Positions 1-7,951 of a DNA stretch of 64,000 nucleotides are shown piece by piece. The notes beneath the pieces were generated by a model. It ran no database searches, was not told where the DNA came from, and was given only the letters and a program-made list of their open reading frames with translations. Position 1 is the first letter of the stretch. Every line of letters begins with the position of its first letter. A program made the position numbers and the translations under genes. The DNA is from Corallococcus coralloides DSM 2259 (GTDB lineage: Bacteria; Myxococcota; Myxococcia; Myxococcales; Myxococcaceae), in assembly GCF_000255295.1 (NCBI RefSeq), contig NC_017030.1:744001-808000 (forward strand), in the 5' to 3' direction.

Positions 1-475
1 GCGCTTCGCGGACGCGTTCCGCGATGGCGGCCTCTACGTGCCGCCCGGCAAGGAGCAGGCGCAGTACGCGAACAACGCGGCCATGCTCACCGCGTTGGAT
101 CCGAAGCGGCGCATCACCTACACCGTGGTGATGATGCCGCAGCCGGACGGCACCACCACGCTGTACCTGGGTGAAGCCAACCACGCGCTGGCGCGTCCGC
201 AGAATGCGGCCGGGGACTTCGCGCCGCTGCCGCCGCAAGCGAACGGCGTGCTGCGCGTCAACGCGGAAGGGTCGCGCACGCTCACCTTCCAGGTGCCGCT
301 CACGGGGCCGCAGGTGGACGCCTTCTACGAAGACGCCCTGGTGAAGAGCGGGTGGAAGCGCGGCGACGAGCCCGGCCTGTACTCCCGGACTGGCGCGGAG
401 CTGCGGCTCACGCACCAGCCCTCCAAGGAGGGGCAGCGCGACGTGGTGCTCATCTATCAGGAACGCGCGCGCTGA
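1..475 (+). CDS. Hypothetical protein, 5'-truncated by the window edge
   Basis: The reading frame is open from base 2, so the first visible GTG at base 38 is probably internal and the gene begins outside the window. About 157 C-terminal residues are seen. They contain a stretch that looks like alternating beta strands (ITYTVVMMPQPDGTTTLYLG), then a proline/alanine linker and a second small folded unit ending in DVVLIYQERAR. No family, catalytic motif or membrane segment was recognised. The gene converges on the minus-strand gene ending at 503 with about 27 bp between stops. Function unknown; coding status is supported by the strong G/C third-position bias. Confidence 0.7.
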   Translation, partial: RFADAFRDGGLYVPPGKEQAQYANNAAMLTALDPKRRITYTVVMMPQPDGTTTLYLGEANHALARPQNAAGDFAPLPPQANGVLRVNAEGSRTLTFQVPLTGPQVDAFYEDALVKSGWKRGDEPGLYSRTGAELRLTHQPSKEGQRDVVLIYQERAR

Positions 476-502
476 CGGCGCGGGCATCAACGCGCGTGCT
501 GC

Positions 503-1057
503 TCAGGCGCGCAGCTTCTCGCGCAGCGCCTTGGCGCGGCCCTGCATGTCGGGGTCCAGGCTGGTGATCTCAATGGACTTCAGCCGCTGGTCCAGGCTCT
601 TGGGCAGCTTCTTCTGGAGCGTGCCCGCCTCCTGGAGCGACTCCAGCTTCGCCAGCGCCTTGTCCACGATGCGCTCGCGCGGGTGGTCCAGGAGGCTGTC
701 GAGGAAGTACGCGTCCTCGGGCATGTCCGGATACTTCTCCAGGTAGTCCACCACGCCCTTCACCCAGTCCGCGCGCGTCTCCGACTCCTGCACCTTGCGC
801 AGGGCGTCCTTCTGGGCCTTGCGCTTGCCTTCGGGGTCGAACGTCTTCGCGAGCCCCTCCGGCAGCTCGCCGCCGGTGAAGAGGGCGTCCGCGGCCGTCT
901 TGTATTTCTGGTAGCTGGCGCTGCGCTCCAGCTTCTGCTGCGCCGGGTCGTCCTGGCGCGAGTGGTACTTGCTCTTGCCGCGCTGCGCGTCCAGCTCGCG
1001 GTAGGACTTGTTGCGCTTGCCGGTGAAGCCACCACCGTCGTTGTCGTCTCGGGCCAT
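503..1057 (-). CDS. Conserved hypothetical protein, charged and helical
   Basis: This 184-residue protein is highly charged and predicted soluble. A disordered Gly/Lys/Arg-rich N-terminus (MARDDNDGGGF...KRNKSYREL) is followed by a mostly helical, Lys/Glu-rich body with segments resembling short helical repeats (VVDYLEKYPDMPEDAYFLDSLLDHP). No signal peptide or transmembrane segment is visible. I chose the ATG at 1057 because an AAGGGGAG ribosome-binding site lies at the right distance and the upstream gene stops 2 nt before it; a longer reading to 1084 would overlap that gene. It is probably co-transcribed with the gene at 1060-1821. Family not recognised, function unknown. Confidence 0.75.
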   Translation of the reverse strand: MARDDNDGGGFTGKRNKSYRELDAQRGKSKYHSRQDDPAQQKLERSASYQKYKTAADALFTGGELPEGLAKTFDPEGKRKAQKDALRKVQESETRADWVKGVVDYLEKYPDMPEDAYFLDSLLDHPRERIVDKALAKLESLQEAGTLQKKLPKSLDQRLKSIEITSLDPDMQGRAKALREKLRA

Positions 1058-1059
1058 CT

Positions 1060-1821
1060 TCATCTCCCCTTGCGGGCGCGCCACAGCGCCGCCAGTCCCC
1101 GCCGGACGAGGGTGCGCACCTGCGCCAGCTCCTCGGGGGCGAGGGGGTGCTCCTCGTCCTGCTCCGCCTCGAACAGCGCTTCCGTCACGTATTCCTGGAG
1201 GGCATCCGGCGCGGGCGGCGCATCCGGTTCCCTGTCCAGGGCCCTGGCATCCACGGCCGAGAGCCCCGGCGGCCAGCCCAGCTCCAGCATGGCGTGCAGC
1301 TCGAAGAGCAGGTGGCGGGCGACCCCATAACCTTCGTCCGTGAGGCCAGCGGCGTCAAGCGCACCCAGCAAGCCGTCCTGCCGGTTCTCGAAGGCATGCA
1401 TCAGCCGCGTGCGCGCCTTGTCGTCGTCCTCCAGATAACGCCAGGCGGCCTCCACGAATTCGCCGGAGGGCTCGTCCGGATGGAAGGGCGCGGGCGGCTG
1501 CAGCCGCTCCTTCTTCGGGCGCGGAGGGCGGGGGCCGTCCTCCAGCCGCACCGCCTTTCCCTCCAGCACCGCGTCCCAGAGGCCCAGCAGGTTCTGGTAC
1601 AGGCGGCGCGCCAGGTCCGGGTCCGGGAAGCGGGGCTCCCCCTCGAAGAGGGTGGGAATCACCTGGCTGGCATCGGCGCCTTCCGCGCGCGCCTCGCGCA
1701 TGCGCTCGAGCACGTCGGCGGTGTCGCAGGGACTGCCAGACAGCTCCAGCAATCCGTCGAGCGTCTGTGCACCCTCGAACTGGCGGACGAAGTCGGGGGC
1801 TCTGTTCTTGGAGCGGCTCAT
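1060..1821 (-). CDS. Conserved hypothetical protein
   Basis: This 253-residue protein has no signal peptide or membrane segment. It starts MSRSKNRAPDFVRQFEG and contains a Lys/Pro-rich hinge (PRPPKPKKERLQPP-like, about residues 110-125) between two acidic helical halves. The C-terminal half is rich in Glu and Asp before a basic end (RRGLAALWRARKGR). The ATG at 1821 is preferred to an upstream in-frame start at 1872 because it is preceded by TACCGT on the minus strand, 10 nt upstream, a -10-like hexamer also found ahead of other genes here. No Shine-Dalgarno sequence is visible. Two nucleotides separate its stop from the next gene, so the pair is likely one operon. Function unknown. Confidence 0.7.
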   Translation of the reverse strand: MSRSKNRAPDFVRQFEGAQTLDGLLELSGSPCDTADVLERMREARAEGADASQVIPTLFEGEPRFPDPDLARRLYQNLLGLWDAVLEGKAVRLEDGPRPPRPKKERLQPPAPFHPDEPSGEFVEAAWRYLEDDDKARTRLMHAFENRQDGLLGALDAAGLTDEGYGVARHLLFELHAMLELGWPPGLSAVDARALDREPDAPPAPDALQEYVTEALFEAEQDEEHPLAPEELAQVRTLVRRGLAALWRARKGR

Positions 1822-1831
1822 CGTGGAATGG

Positions 1832-1837
1832 ACGGTA
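1832..1837 (-). promoter_or_regulatory. Putative -10 hexamer (TACCGT) for a short-leader transcript
   Basis: TACCGT on the minus strand ends 10 nt before the ATG at 1821, and no ribosome-binding site is visible between them. It fits the recurrent TAnnnT pattern near starts in this window. No convincing -35 was found. Confidence 0.3.
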
Positions 1838-1912
1838 GGCACAAGGCGGGCATCCGCGCACGGGGCAATCACGCCATGGCGGGCGCGGCTTCCGTTTCGG
1901 ACGCGGCGCCCC

Positions 1913-1918
1913 TACTCT
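1913..1918 (+). promoter_or_regulatory. Putative -10 hexamer (TACTCT) for a short-leader transcript
   Basis: TACTCT lies 9 nt before the ATG at 1928, with no Shine-Dalgarno sequence in between, so transcription would start within a few bases of the initiation codon. No consensus -35 is visible. Confidence 0.35.
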
Positions 1919-1927
1919 GCGGCAGTC

Positions 1928-2650
1928 ATGGCCGTGGAAACTTCGTCCGACCCCTTGAAGTCCGCGATGCAGGAGCTCTACCGCGCTCGCGCGGTGGAGG
2001 GCCCGCTGGGGGAGAACGGCCTGCGCACCGTCTGGCACCTGTCTCCCCAGGGCGCGGAATTGATGTCGCTGGTGGACGGGGACGGCCGGGTGCGCCGCCA
2101 GGAGCTGACGCTCTTGGATGAACACTGCATCTGGGCCAGCGGCCAGGGCGTGCGCACCGGCCGGGTGGAAGCGGGCGAGGCGCGGCCCGTGTCCACGGAG
2201 GTGCGCGCGGACCCGGAGCTGGTGCCGCAGCGGCTGGTGCGCGCCGCGCAGGCGCTCGCCACCTACGAAGGCCACGACCGTTACATCCTGCACATGCAGC
2301 GCGTGCTGGCGCTCGCGCGCGAGGGGCTGGAGATGTCCAGCGTCACGTCGCCCGAGCACCTGGCGGGGCCGCCGGGCCGCGCCTCCGGCACGCGGGACAC
2401 CGTCGCCACCCGGACCGTGACCTTCACGCCGGTGGCGCCGCCGCCGCGCGAAGACACTCCCGCTTCAGCGCCCGCGCCGCACGGGGCCCCGGAGCCGGAG
2501 CCCGTGGTGCTGCGGCACGGTCAGCCGCTGCCCAACGAAGTCCTGCCCCCGGTGGTGCGCAAGTCGGAGGGGCTGGTGATGGTGGCCGTCTTCGGCTTCG
2601 CCGTCGTGGTGGGGCTCATCATGCTGTTCGTGCTGTCTCAGGGAAGCTGA
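1928..2650 (+). CDS. Putative C-terminally tail-anchored membrane protein of unknown function
   Basis: The 240-residue product has a soluble N-terminal domain of about 150 residues (MAVETSSDPLKSAMQELY...), a Pro/Ala/Glu-rich linker (about 160-200) and one hydrophobic helix at about 217-236 (VMVAVFGFAVVVGLIMLFVL). It ends four residues after that helix. There is no signal peptide, so the topology is that of a tail-anchored protein facing the cytoplasm. An in-frame upstream extension back to 1652 is antisense to the preceding gene and was rejected. Its last 32 bp overlap the 3' end of the convergent gene at 2619-3596. Function not recognised. Confidence 0.75.
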   Translation: MAVETSSDPLKSAMQELYRARAVEGPLGENGLRTVWHLSPQGAELMSLVDGDGRVRRQELTLLDEHCIWASGQGVRTGRVEAGEARPVSTEVRADPELVPQRLVRAAQALATYEGHDRYILHMQRVLALAREGLEMSSVTSPEHLAGPPGRASGTRDTVATRTVTFTPVAPPPREDTPASAPAPHGAPEPEPVVLRHGQPLPNEVLPPVVRKSEGLVMVAVFGFAVVVGLIMLFVLSQGS

Positions 2651-3596
2651 GCCGCACGGGCGAGCGCTCGCCCATCAGGTGTGTCACGTCCGCGTCGGTG
2701 GGAACGGGGCCGGACGCCCTGCGGCCGGTGGTGACGCGCTCCGGGCCCAGCGTGGTGTGCAGCGGGTGCGCGTCCAGCACCAGCAGCACGGCCACCGCGG
2801 CGGTGAGCACCAGGCCGCCCACCCACTCCAGCGCGCGGGTCCGCCGGGCCTCCGCCGCGCGGTACGTCATCAGCCAGGCGAAGCCCAGCACCAGCAGGCA
2901 GGAGAAGCAGCTCCAGCGCACCGTGCGCAGTCGCGCCGCCTGCGCCATGCCCTCCGCCATCAGGTCCGGGCGGAGCTCGCCGGGGGCCCGCGACAGCCGC
3001 GACAGCAGCGTGAAGAGGTGGTGCGCCTCCAGCGTGCCCACCACCGCCATGCCCGCCAGCGCCGCGGACACCAGGCTGCCCAACAGCAGGCTGCGGCGCG
3101 TGTGGTCCTGCACCGCCCGCGCGGTGTTGTAGCGCGCCATGCCCAGCGCCACCGACAGCGCGCCCAGCAGCACCGCGCTCGTCCAGGCGCCCAGCAGCCG
3201 CGGGGCCATCGCCTTGCCCAGCCCCGCCGTCAACGCGATGCCCGCGTCCGTGGCGGACACCATGGGCAGCGCCACCTGCATCCGCTCCAGCGCCACCTCC
3301 GTGCCCAGGAGCCCCAGCGTCCACGGCACCGTCGCCATGCCCACCATCACCGCCAGCGGCACCGTGCGGCCCAGCAGCGTGGAGCCCGTCGCCAGCATCA
3401 GCAGGGGCACCTCCACCACCAGCGTCAGCACCAGCAACGCCGCGAAGGGCCCCGCGGAGGTCACCACGCTCACCAGTCCGGCGGGACTGCCCAGGAGCAC
3501 CGGCAGCGTGCCCCCCAGCACGCACACCATGGTGGGGACGGCCAACGCCACGACGAACGGCCCGGGCGCGACGTGAGGTCTGACTGGAACAAGCAT
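2619..3596 (-). CDS. Polytopic membrane protein of unknown function
   Basis: This 325-residue protein has about seven hydrophobic segments separated by short loops (for example FVVALAVPTMVCVLGG, AALLVLTLVVEVPLLMLA and GGLVLTAAVAVLLVLDAH). The longer reading to 4190 runs antisense through, or out of frame with, the neighbouring membrane protein and was discarded. The ATG at 3596 (MLVPVRPHVAPGP) places the first helix near the N-terminus, though no good ribosome-binding site is visible. It follows the 3634-4107 gene after 37 bp on the same strand, so the two membrane proteins may be co-expressed. Its 3' end overlaps the convergent gene by 32 bp. No transporter or enzyme signature was recognised. 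Confidence 0.7.
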   Translation of the reverse strand: MLVPVRPHVAPGPFVVALAVPTMVCVLGGTLPVLLGSPAGLVSVVTSAGPFAALLVLTLVVEVPLLMLATGSTLLGRTVPLAVMVGMATVPWTLGLLGTEVALERMQVALPMVSATDAGIALTAGLGKAMAPRLLGAWTSAVLLGALSVALGMARYNTARAVQDHTRRSLLLGSLVSAALAGMAVVGTLEAHHLFTLLSRLSRAPGELRPDLMAEGMAQAARLRTVRWSCFSCLLVLGFAWLMTYRAAEARRTRALEWVGGLVLTAAVAVLLVLDAHPLHTTLGPERVTTGRRASGPVPTDADVTHLMGERSPVRLSFPETARTA

Positions 3597-3633
3597 TTCC
3601 AGTGAGGATAGGGGGTCCGTGATTCCTTGTAAT

Positions 3634-4107
3634 TCAGACGGGGGGACGGCCCACGAGCCAGTACACGACAGAGCAGACAGCGCCGGCCACGGGAGCCAGC
3701 ACGATGCTCCAGAGCAGCGTCTGTCCGCAGTCCGCGCCCTCGCAGCCGATGCGCCCGTAGGCGAGCACTCCGCCCGCGAGCATGGGCACGTGCATGCCCG
3801 CGATGAACAGGCCCAGGCCGCGCAGCACGAGCCCCCGGTACCAGGGCCGCGTCCACAGCCGGAAGACGAACGGGACGAGCACCAGCGTGCCGGTGAACGC
3901 GGCGGCCAGCGCGAAGTGCCGGGCGGCCACCGCGACGCACGCGCCCGCGGCCAGCAGCAGGGCGGGCACCAGCAGGAGCGCGTTGAGCGACAGGGGCTCT
4001 CGTTCGCGGGGCGGCGTCTGAGGCATGGGCCAGGGCAAAAGGCTCGCAGGGCGTGCCCGGTCGCGCAAGGTCGGCAATGGCGTGGAGCGAATGGGCACGG
4101 GGCCCAT
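3634..4107 (-). CDS. Small integral membrane protein of unknown function
   Basis: The product (about 157 residues) has four likely transmembrane helices: ALLLVPALLLAAGACVAV, ALAAAFTGTLVLVPFVF, LVLRGLGLFIAGMHVPMLAG and VLAPVAGAVCSVVYWLVG. A loop with two cysteines (RIGCEGADCGQ) sits between the last two and could form a disulfide if periplasmic. The ATG at 4107 is favoured by a GAAGGGGTG upstream; an alternative ATG at 4026 would remove about 27 polar N-terminal residues. It lies directly upstream of another membrane protein on the same strand. Function unknown. Confidence 0.65.
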   Translation of the reverse strand: MGPVPIRSTPLPTLRDRARPASLLPWPMPQTPPREREPLSLNALLLVPALLLAAGACVAVAARHFALAAAFTGTLVLVPFVFRLWTRPWYRGLVLRGLGLFIAGMHVPMLAGGVLAYGRIGCEGADCGQTLLWSIVLAPVAGAVCSVVYWLVGRPPV

Positions 4108-4152
4108 GAACACCCCTTCGCGAGTGAAGGCCATGGCCCCGCGGGGCGGCGT

Positions 4153-5937
4153 TCAGGCGGCGACGGCGCCTTCGCCCAACAGGCGCGCATAGCGGCCCCG
4201 CAGCGCGAGCAACTGCTCGTGCGTGCCGGCCTCCACCACCTGTCCGCCCTCCACCACGGCGATGAGGTCCGCGTCGCGCACGGTGCTGAGCCGGTGCGCG
4301 ATGACCAGCACCGTGCGGCCCTTCATCAGCGCCTGGAGCCCCGCGCCCACCGCCGCCTCGCTGGTGGCGTCCAGGGCGCTCGTGGGCTCATCCAGCAGCA
4401 GCAGTGACGGGCGGCGCAGGAAGGCGCGCGCCAGGGCCAGCCGCTGCCGTTGTCCGCCGGACAGGCGGCTGCCCCGCTCGCCCACGGGCTCATCCAGGCC
4501 GCCGGGCAGCGCGCGCACGAAGTCCTCCGCGTGCGCCAGCCGCAGCGCTTCCCACAGCGCGTCGTCCGTCGCGTCCGGCTGGCCCAGGCGCAGGTTGTGG
4601 CGCACGGTGCCGGAGAAGAGCACCGGCTCCTGCGGCACCCACGCCAGCTGCGCGCGCACGCTGGACGCCTTGAGCGAGGACAGCGGCACGCCGTCCCACT
4701 TCACCTCACCGCCGCTCGGCGGCAGGAAGCCCAACAGCACGGAGAACAACGTCGTCTTGCCCGCGCCGGACGGGCCCACCAGCGCCACGCGCGCGCCCGC
4801 GGGAATCGTCAGGTCCACGCCCTTGAGGGCCTCGCGTCCATCCGAGTAGGTGGCGCGCACGCCGGACAGCTCCAGGGCGCGCGACAGGGGAGGGGCCTCC
4901 GCGCCCACGTCCGGCGGCACCGGCGAGTCCGCGAGCGCGAACAGGCGCTCCGCCGCCGCCAGCCCCGTGAGCACCTGGGACAGCGTGCCGCTCAGCGACT
5001 TCACCGGCTGGTAGAGCAGGAGCGCCGCCGCCATGAAGGACAAGAGCCGCCCGGCCAGCGTCGGATCCATGGACACCGCGCGGGCGCCCCACGCCACCGC
5101 CACCGCCACGCCGACGATGCCCAGCAGCTCCACCGTGGGGCTGAAGGCGCCGCGGATGAAGAGCGAGCGGCGCATCTCCGTGAGGTACGCCTCGGCCTCC
5201 GCGTCGAACGACTCCAGCGCGCGAGGCACCGTGCCGTAGGCCTGCACCACGGGGAGGTTCTGTAGCTGCTCGGCGGTGATGGCGCTGAGCGCGCCCAGGT
5301 TCGCCTGCGAGCGGGTGGCCACCTTCTTGAGCGACCGCGCGAAGCGGCTCACCGGCACCACCGTCACGGGCACGACGACGAACGTGAAGAGAAAGAGTTT
5401 CGCGTCGATGAGGAAGCAGGTCGCCAGCAGTGCGCAGATCTGCAGCCCATCCCTTACGTACGATGACAGCGCCTGGGTGACAGAGAACTCCACCAGGGGT
5501 ACGTCCGAGGTGAACCGGGAGACAAGTTCTCCAGAGTGCCGCTGCTCGAAGAACGCCGGTGGCTGGGCGAGCAGGCGGCCGTAGAGAAAGCCCCTCAGGT
5601 CGGCCATCACCCGCTGGCCCAAGCGCTGCATCAGGCCGCCCTGGAGGAACTGGGCCGTGGCCTTCACCAGTGCGACCGCGACGACCAGCAGGGGCAGCCG
5701 TGACAGCAGGGCCTCCGGCGCCAGGGTCATCCCCGCGACGGTGACGGGGGCGCCGGTGAGGACGGCGCGCAGCAGGGGCCCGACGACCCACGCGTACGCG
5801 GCGGTCGCGGCCGCGGCGGTGAGCGAGGCCAGCGTGCCCGCGAGCAGCAACCGGCGGTACGGGCGGAGGTAGCCCAGGAGCCGGCGATAGACGTGCGCGG
5901 AGGGACGGGGGGCCACGGAGGGGGCGCACTCTGTCAC
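4153..5937 (-). CDS. ABC exporter, MsbA-like half-transporter
   Basis: This is an export-type ABC protein with a fused membrane domain and ATPase domain, 594 residues, the usual size for the MsbA/LmrA class. The N-terminal half has six hydrophobic helices (one begins about residue 35 at LLLAGTLASLTAAAATAAYAW). The nucleotide-binding domain shows Walker A (GPSGAGKTT), Q-loop (WVPQEP), signature (LSGGQRQRL), Walker B with catalytic Glu (LLLLDEPTSALD) and H-loop (IAHRLSTV), so ATP hydrolysis should be intact. It probably works as a homodimer because no partner is adjacent. The GTG at 5937 was chosen; ATGs at 5988 and 6003 are alternatives. The family includes lipid A flippases and drug or peptide exporters; the substrate cannot be read from the sequence. 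Confidence 0.9.
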   Translation of the reverse strand: MTECAPSVAPRPSAHVYRRLLGYLRPYRRLLLAGTLASLTAAAATAAYAWVVGPLLRAVLTGAPVTVAGMTLAPEALLSRLPLLVVAVALVKATAQFLQGGLMQRLGQRVMADLRGFLYGRLLAQPPAFFEQRHSGELVSRFTSDVPLVEFSVTQALSSYVRDGLQICALLATCFLIDAKLFLFTFVVVPVTVVPVSRFARSLKKVATRSQANLGALSAITAEQLQNLPVVQAYGTVPRALESFDAEAEAYLTEMRRSLFIRGAFSPTVELLGIVGVAVAVAWGARAVSMDPTLAGRLLSFMAAALLLYQPVKSLSGTLSQVLTGLAAAERLFALADSPVPPDVGAEAPPLSRALELSGVRATYSDGREALKGVDLTIPAGARVALVGPSGAGKTTLFSVLLGFLPPSGGEVKWDGVPLSSLKASSVRAQLAWVPQEPVLFSGTVRHNLRLGQPDATDDALWEALRLAHAEDFVRALPGGLDEPVGERGSRLSGGQRQRLALARAFLRRPSLLLLDEPTSALDATSEAAVGAGLQALMKGRTVLVIAHRLSTVRDADLIAVVEGGQVVEAGTHEQLLALRGRYARLLGEGAVAA

Positions 5938-6074
5938 CGAGGCGACGGTGCAGTCCAAGCCAAAGGGACGTGGGAAGCGCGCGTGCATGCCCGCCCGCCC
6001 CACGGCCGGTCAGGGAGCGCTCGCGCCCGCCTGCGTTGCCGCATCCCACACACGCGGACAGCTTGAGATGCGCC

Positions 6075-6515
6075 ATGGAAACCAACTCCGAGAAAGAAGT
6101 CCTGTTCAATCCCGGCTGCGAGTCGGTCGTGGATGACGAAGAGCGTCGCCGTCTGCTCTGGCTGATGGCCGAGTACTTCCGCACCATCGGTTACTCGGAC
6201 ATCAAGGCCCGGCTCCCTGGCTTCATGCCGCCGCCCGTACTCTCCGGCACCATTGAAGATCACCGGCCGGACTTCACCTGTCGCCAGTCCGACTCCGCCC
6301 GCACGCCCATCATCCTGGAGATCGTCACCCCGGGCATGGTGGATGATCCGACCGCGGAGAACCGCTGGAGCCTGCTGGCGAGCGCCGCGAAGCTCTACAA
6401 CGCGGAGCTGCACTTCGTGGTCCCCAAGTGGTCCATGAACGGCCCCGTGGACCCGGCCCTCAAGCGCCGGCTTGCTCGCATGGAGCTGACGGTCAACCGC
6501 GTCTGGACCGTGTAG
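6075..6515 (+). CDS. Conserved hypothetical protein, possibly restriction-endonuclease-like fold
   Basis: A 146-residue soluble protein starting METNSEKEVLF. An N-terminal helical segment (RRLLWLMAEYFRTIGYSDIKARL) is followed by RPDF (about residue 70), about 15 residues, then a hydrophobic strand and glutamate (IILEIVTP), and a further strand pair. Pro-Asp, a strand, then an acidic residue within another strand resembles the PD-(D/E)XK nuclease core, but the lysine of the ExK motif is absent, so the resemblance is suggestive only and activity is doubtful. The gene is divergent from the ABC exporter and lies just upstream of the dnaJ promoter region. Confidence 0.65.
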   Translation: METNSEKEVLFNPGCESVVDDEERRRLLWLMAEYFRTIGYSDIKARLPGFMPPPVLSGTIEDHRPDFTCRQSDSARTPIILEIVTPGMVDDPTAENRWSLLASAAKLYNAELHFVVPKWSMNGPVDPALKRRLARMELTVNRVWTV

Positions 6516-6557
6516 CGCACAACCCCTGCTTCACGAAGGGTTGGACCCGGGCCTGGA

Positions 6558-6585
6558 TTGCTGGCGTGTTTCGCTGCGTTATAGT
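6558..6585 (+). promoter_or_regulatory. Putative sigma-70-type promoter for dnaJ
   Basis: TTGCTG (6558-6563) and TATAGT (6580-6585) are separated by 16 nt. Transcription would start near 6592, giving a leader of about 50 nt that carries AGGGG 9-10 nt before the dnaJ ATG. The -35 element lies inside the left arm of a 10-bp inverted repeat. Confidence 0.45.
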
Positions 6586-6622
6586 GACTCCGATTCTCTA
6601 CGTAGCTTGAAAACGCCAGCAA
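6558..6622. repeat. Spaced 10-bp inverted repeat flanking the dnaJ promoter
   Basis: TTGCTGGCGT at 6558-6567 is repeated as a perfect reverse complement, ACGCCAGCAA, at 6613-6622, with similarity continuing into the flanks (GTTTC / GAAA). The arms are 45 nt apart and bracket the predicted -10 and start point. They are too far apart and wrongly placed for a terminator. They could be two binding sites for a regulator of dnaJ. They do not match the CIRCE element. Confidence 0.5.
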
Positions 6623-6641
6623 ATTCCAGGGGTTCGATTCA

Positions 6642-7763
6642 ATGGCAGGGGCCGCAGGGCAGAAGCGCGACTACTACGAGGTCCTGGGCGTCCAGAAGAA
6701 CGTTACGGCGCAGGACCTGAAAAGCGCGTTCCGGAAGGTCGCGTTGCAGTACCACCCGGACCGCAACCCCGGGAACCACGAGGCCGAGGAGAAGTTCAAG
6801 GAAGCCTCGGAGGCCTACGAGGTCCTGAGCGATCCGGACCGGCGCACGAAGTACGACCGCTTCGGACACGCGGGCAATCCCTTCGGGGACGCGGGCGGCG
6901 GCTTCCAGGGCGTCAACATCAACGACATCTTCGGAGAGATCTTCGGCGACATCTTCGGGGGTGGCGGCGGGCGTGGCCGGCAGCGGCAGAGCCGGGGCGC
7001 GGACCTGCGCTACAACCTGGAGATCAGCTTCGAGGAGGCGGCGTTCGGCTGCCGCCCGAAGGTGACCATCCCCCGTCCGAAGAAGTGCGAGACCTGCTCC
7101 GGCTCCGGCAGCAAGAGCGGCGCGGCGCCCCGGCAGTGCGCGGCGTGCGGCGGCAGCGGGGAATTGCGCTACTCGCAGGGCTTCTTCGCGGTGTCCCGTC
7201 CGTGCGGCGACTGCGGCGGTTCGGGCGCCACCATTCCGGATCCGTGCGCCAAGTGCCGGGGCTCCGGGAAGACGCCGTCCGAAGAGGTCATCGAGGTCGC
7301 CATCCCGGGCGGCGTGGACAACGGCACGCGCGTGCGGCTGGCGGGCATGGGTGAGCCGGGAGACCGGGGCGCGCCCGCGGGCGACCTGTACGTGACGGTC
7401 ATCGTGCGCGAGCACCCGCTGTTCCAGCGCGAGGAGTACGAGGTCTTCTGCGAGGTGCCGGTGTCCTTCACGCAGGCGGCGCTGGGGGCGAAGATCGACG
7501 TGCCCACGCTGGACGGCAAGGTGAAGATGACCATCCCGGCGGGGACCCAGTCCGGCAAGGTGTTCCGCCTGCGCGGCAAGGGCATCCCGCACCTGCACAG
7601 CCAGCAGCGCGGGGATCAGCACGTGCGCGTCATCATCGAAACGCCCACGGAGCTGTCCTCCAAGCAGCGCGAGCTGCTGGAGCGCTTCGCGGAGGTGTCC
7701 GGCGAGGAGACCCATCCCCAGTCGAAGTCCTTCTTCGACAAGGTGAAGGAGCTCTTCGGCTAG
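6642..7763 (+). CDS. dnaJ: Chaperone protein DnaJ (Hsp40)
   Basis: DnaJ stimulates the ATPase of DnaK and delivers unfolded clients. All type-I domains are present in 373 residues: the J domain (about 9-75, with HPD at 38-40), a Gly/Phe-rich linker (about 80-115, including GGGGGRGRQ), four zinc-binding repeats (CETCSGSG, CAACGGSG, CGDCGGSG, CAKCRGSG) and the C-terminal substrate-binding and dimerisation domains. The length matches the family. The ATG at 6642 is supported by the AGGGG upstream and the tight fit of the J domain to the N-terminus. No dnaK or grpE lies nearby, so it is a stand-alone unit here with its own promoter region. Being a full-length type I protein, it could be the main DnaJ or one of several paralogues. 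Confidence 0.97.
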   Translation: MAGAAGQKRDYYEVLGVQKNVTAQDLKSAFRKVALQYHPDRNPGNHEAEEKFKEASEAYEVLSDPDRRTKYDRFGHAGNPFGDAGGGFQGVNINDIFGEIFGDIFGGGGGRGRQRQSRGADLRYNLEISFEEAAFGCRPKVTIPRPKKCETCSGSGSKSGAAPRQCAACGGSGELRYSQGFFAVSRPCGDCGGSGATIPDPCAKCRGSGKTPSEEVIEVAIPGGVDNGTRVRLAGMGEPGDRGAPAGDLYVTVIVREHPLFQREEYEVFCEVPVSFTQAALGAKIDVPTLDGKVKMTIPAGTQSGKVFRLRGKGIPHLHSQQRGDQHVRVIIETPTELSSKQRELLERFAEVSGEETHPQSKSFFDKVKELFG

Positions 7764-7778
7764 GTGGCCGGGCGTGCG

Positions 7779-7819
7779 TCCGGGGCCGCGCGAAGGCGTG
7801 GCTCCGGGGCCGCACGAAG
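7779..7819 (+). repeat. Short tandem direct repeat after dnaJ
   Basis: TCCGGGGCCGCGCGAAG (7779-7795) recurs as TCCGGGGCCGCACGAAG (7803-7819), 16 of 17 bases identical with a 24-bp period. It lies in the 188-bp gap between dnaJ and the next gene. It has no dyad symmetry strong enough to call a terminator. Confidence 0.5.
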
Positions 7820-7951
7820 CGGGGGGAGGGCGGGGGCTCCCCTCGGTGACGCACGCGGGCATGCGCGGTGCACTGAAGCGGACGTTCCAGGGGAATCTTC
7901 CCCCCGCTCAAGTGTCGACGGAGCCTCACCCGCGCTGCTATGCACTTCGCC

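Noticed and set aside
2679-3605. Long plus-strand frame rich in Gln, Arg and His
   Set aside because: It is the shadow of the minus-strand polytopic membrane protein; the amino-acid mix has no domain character.
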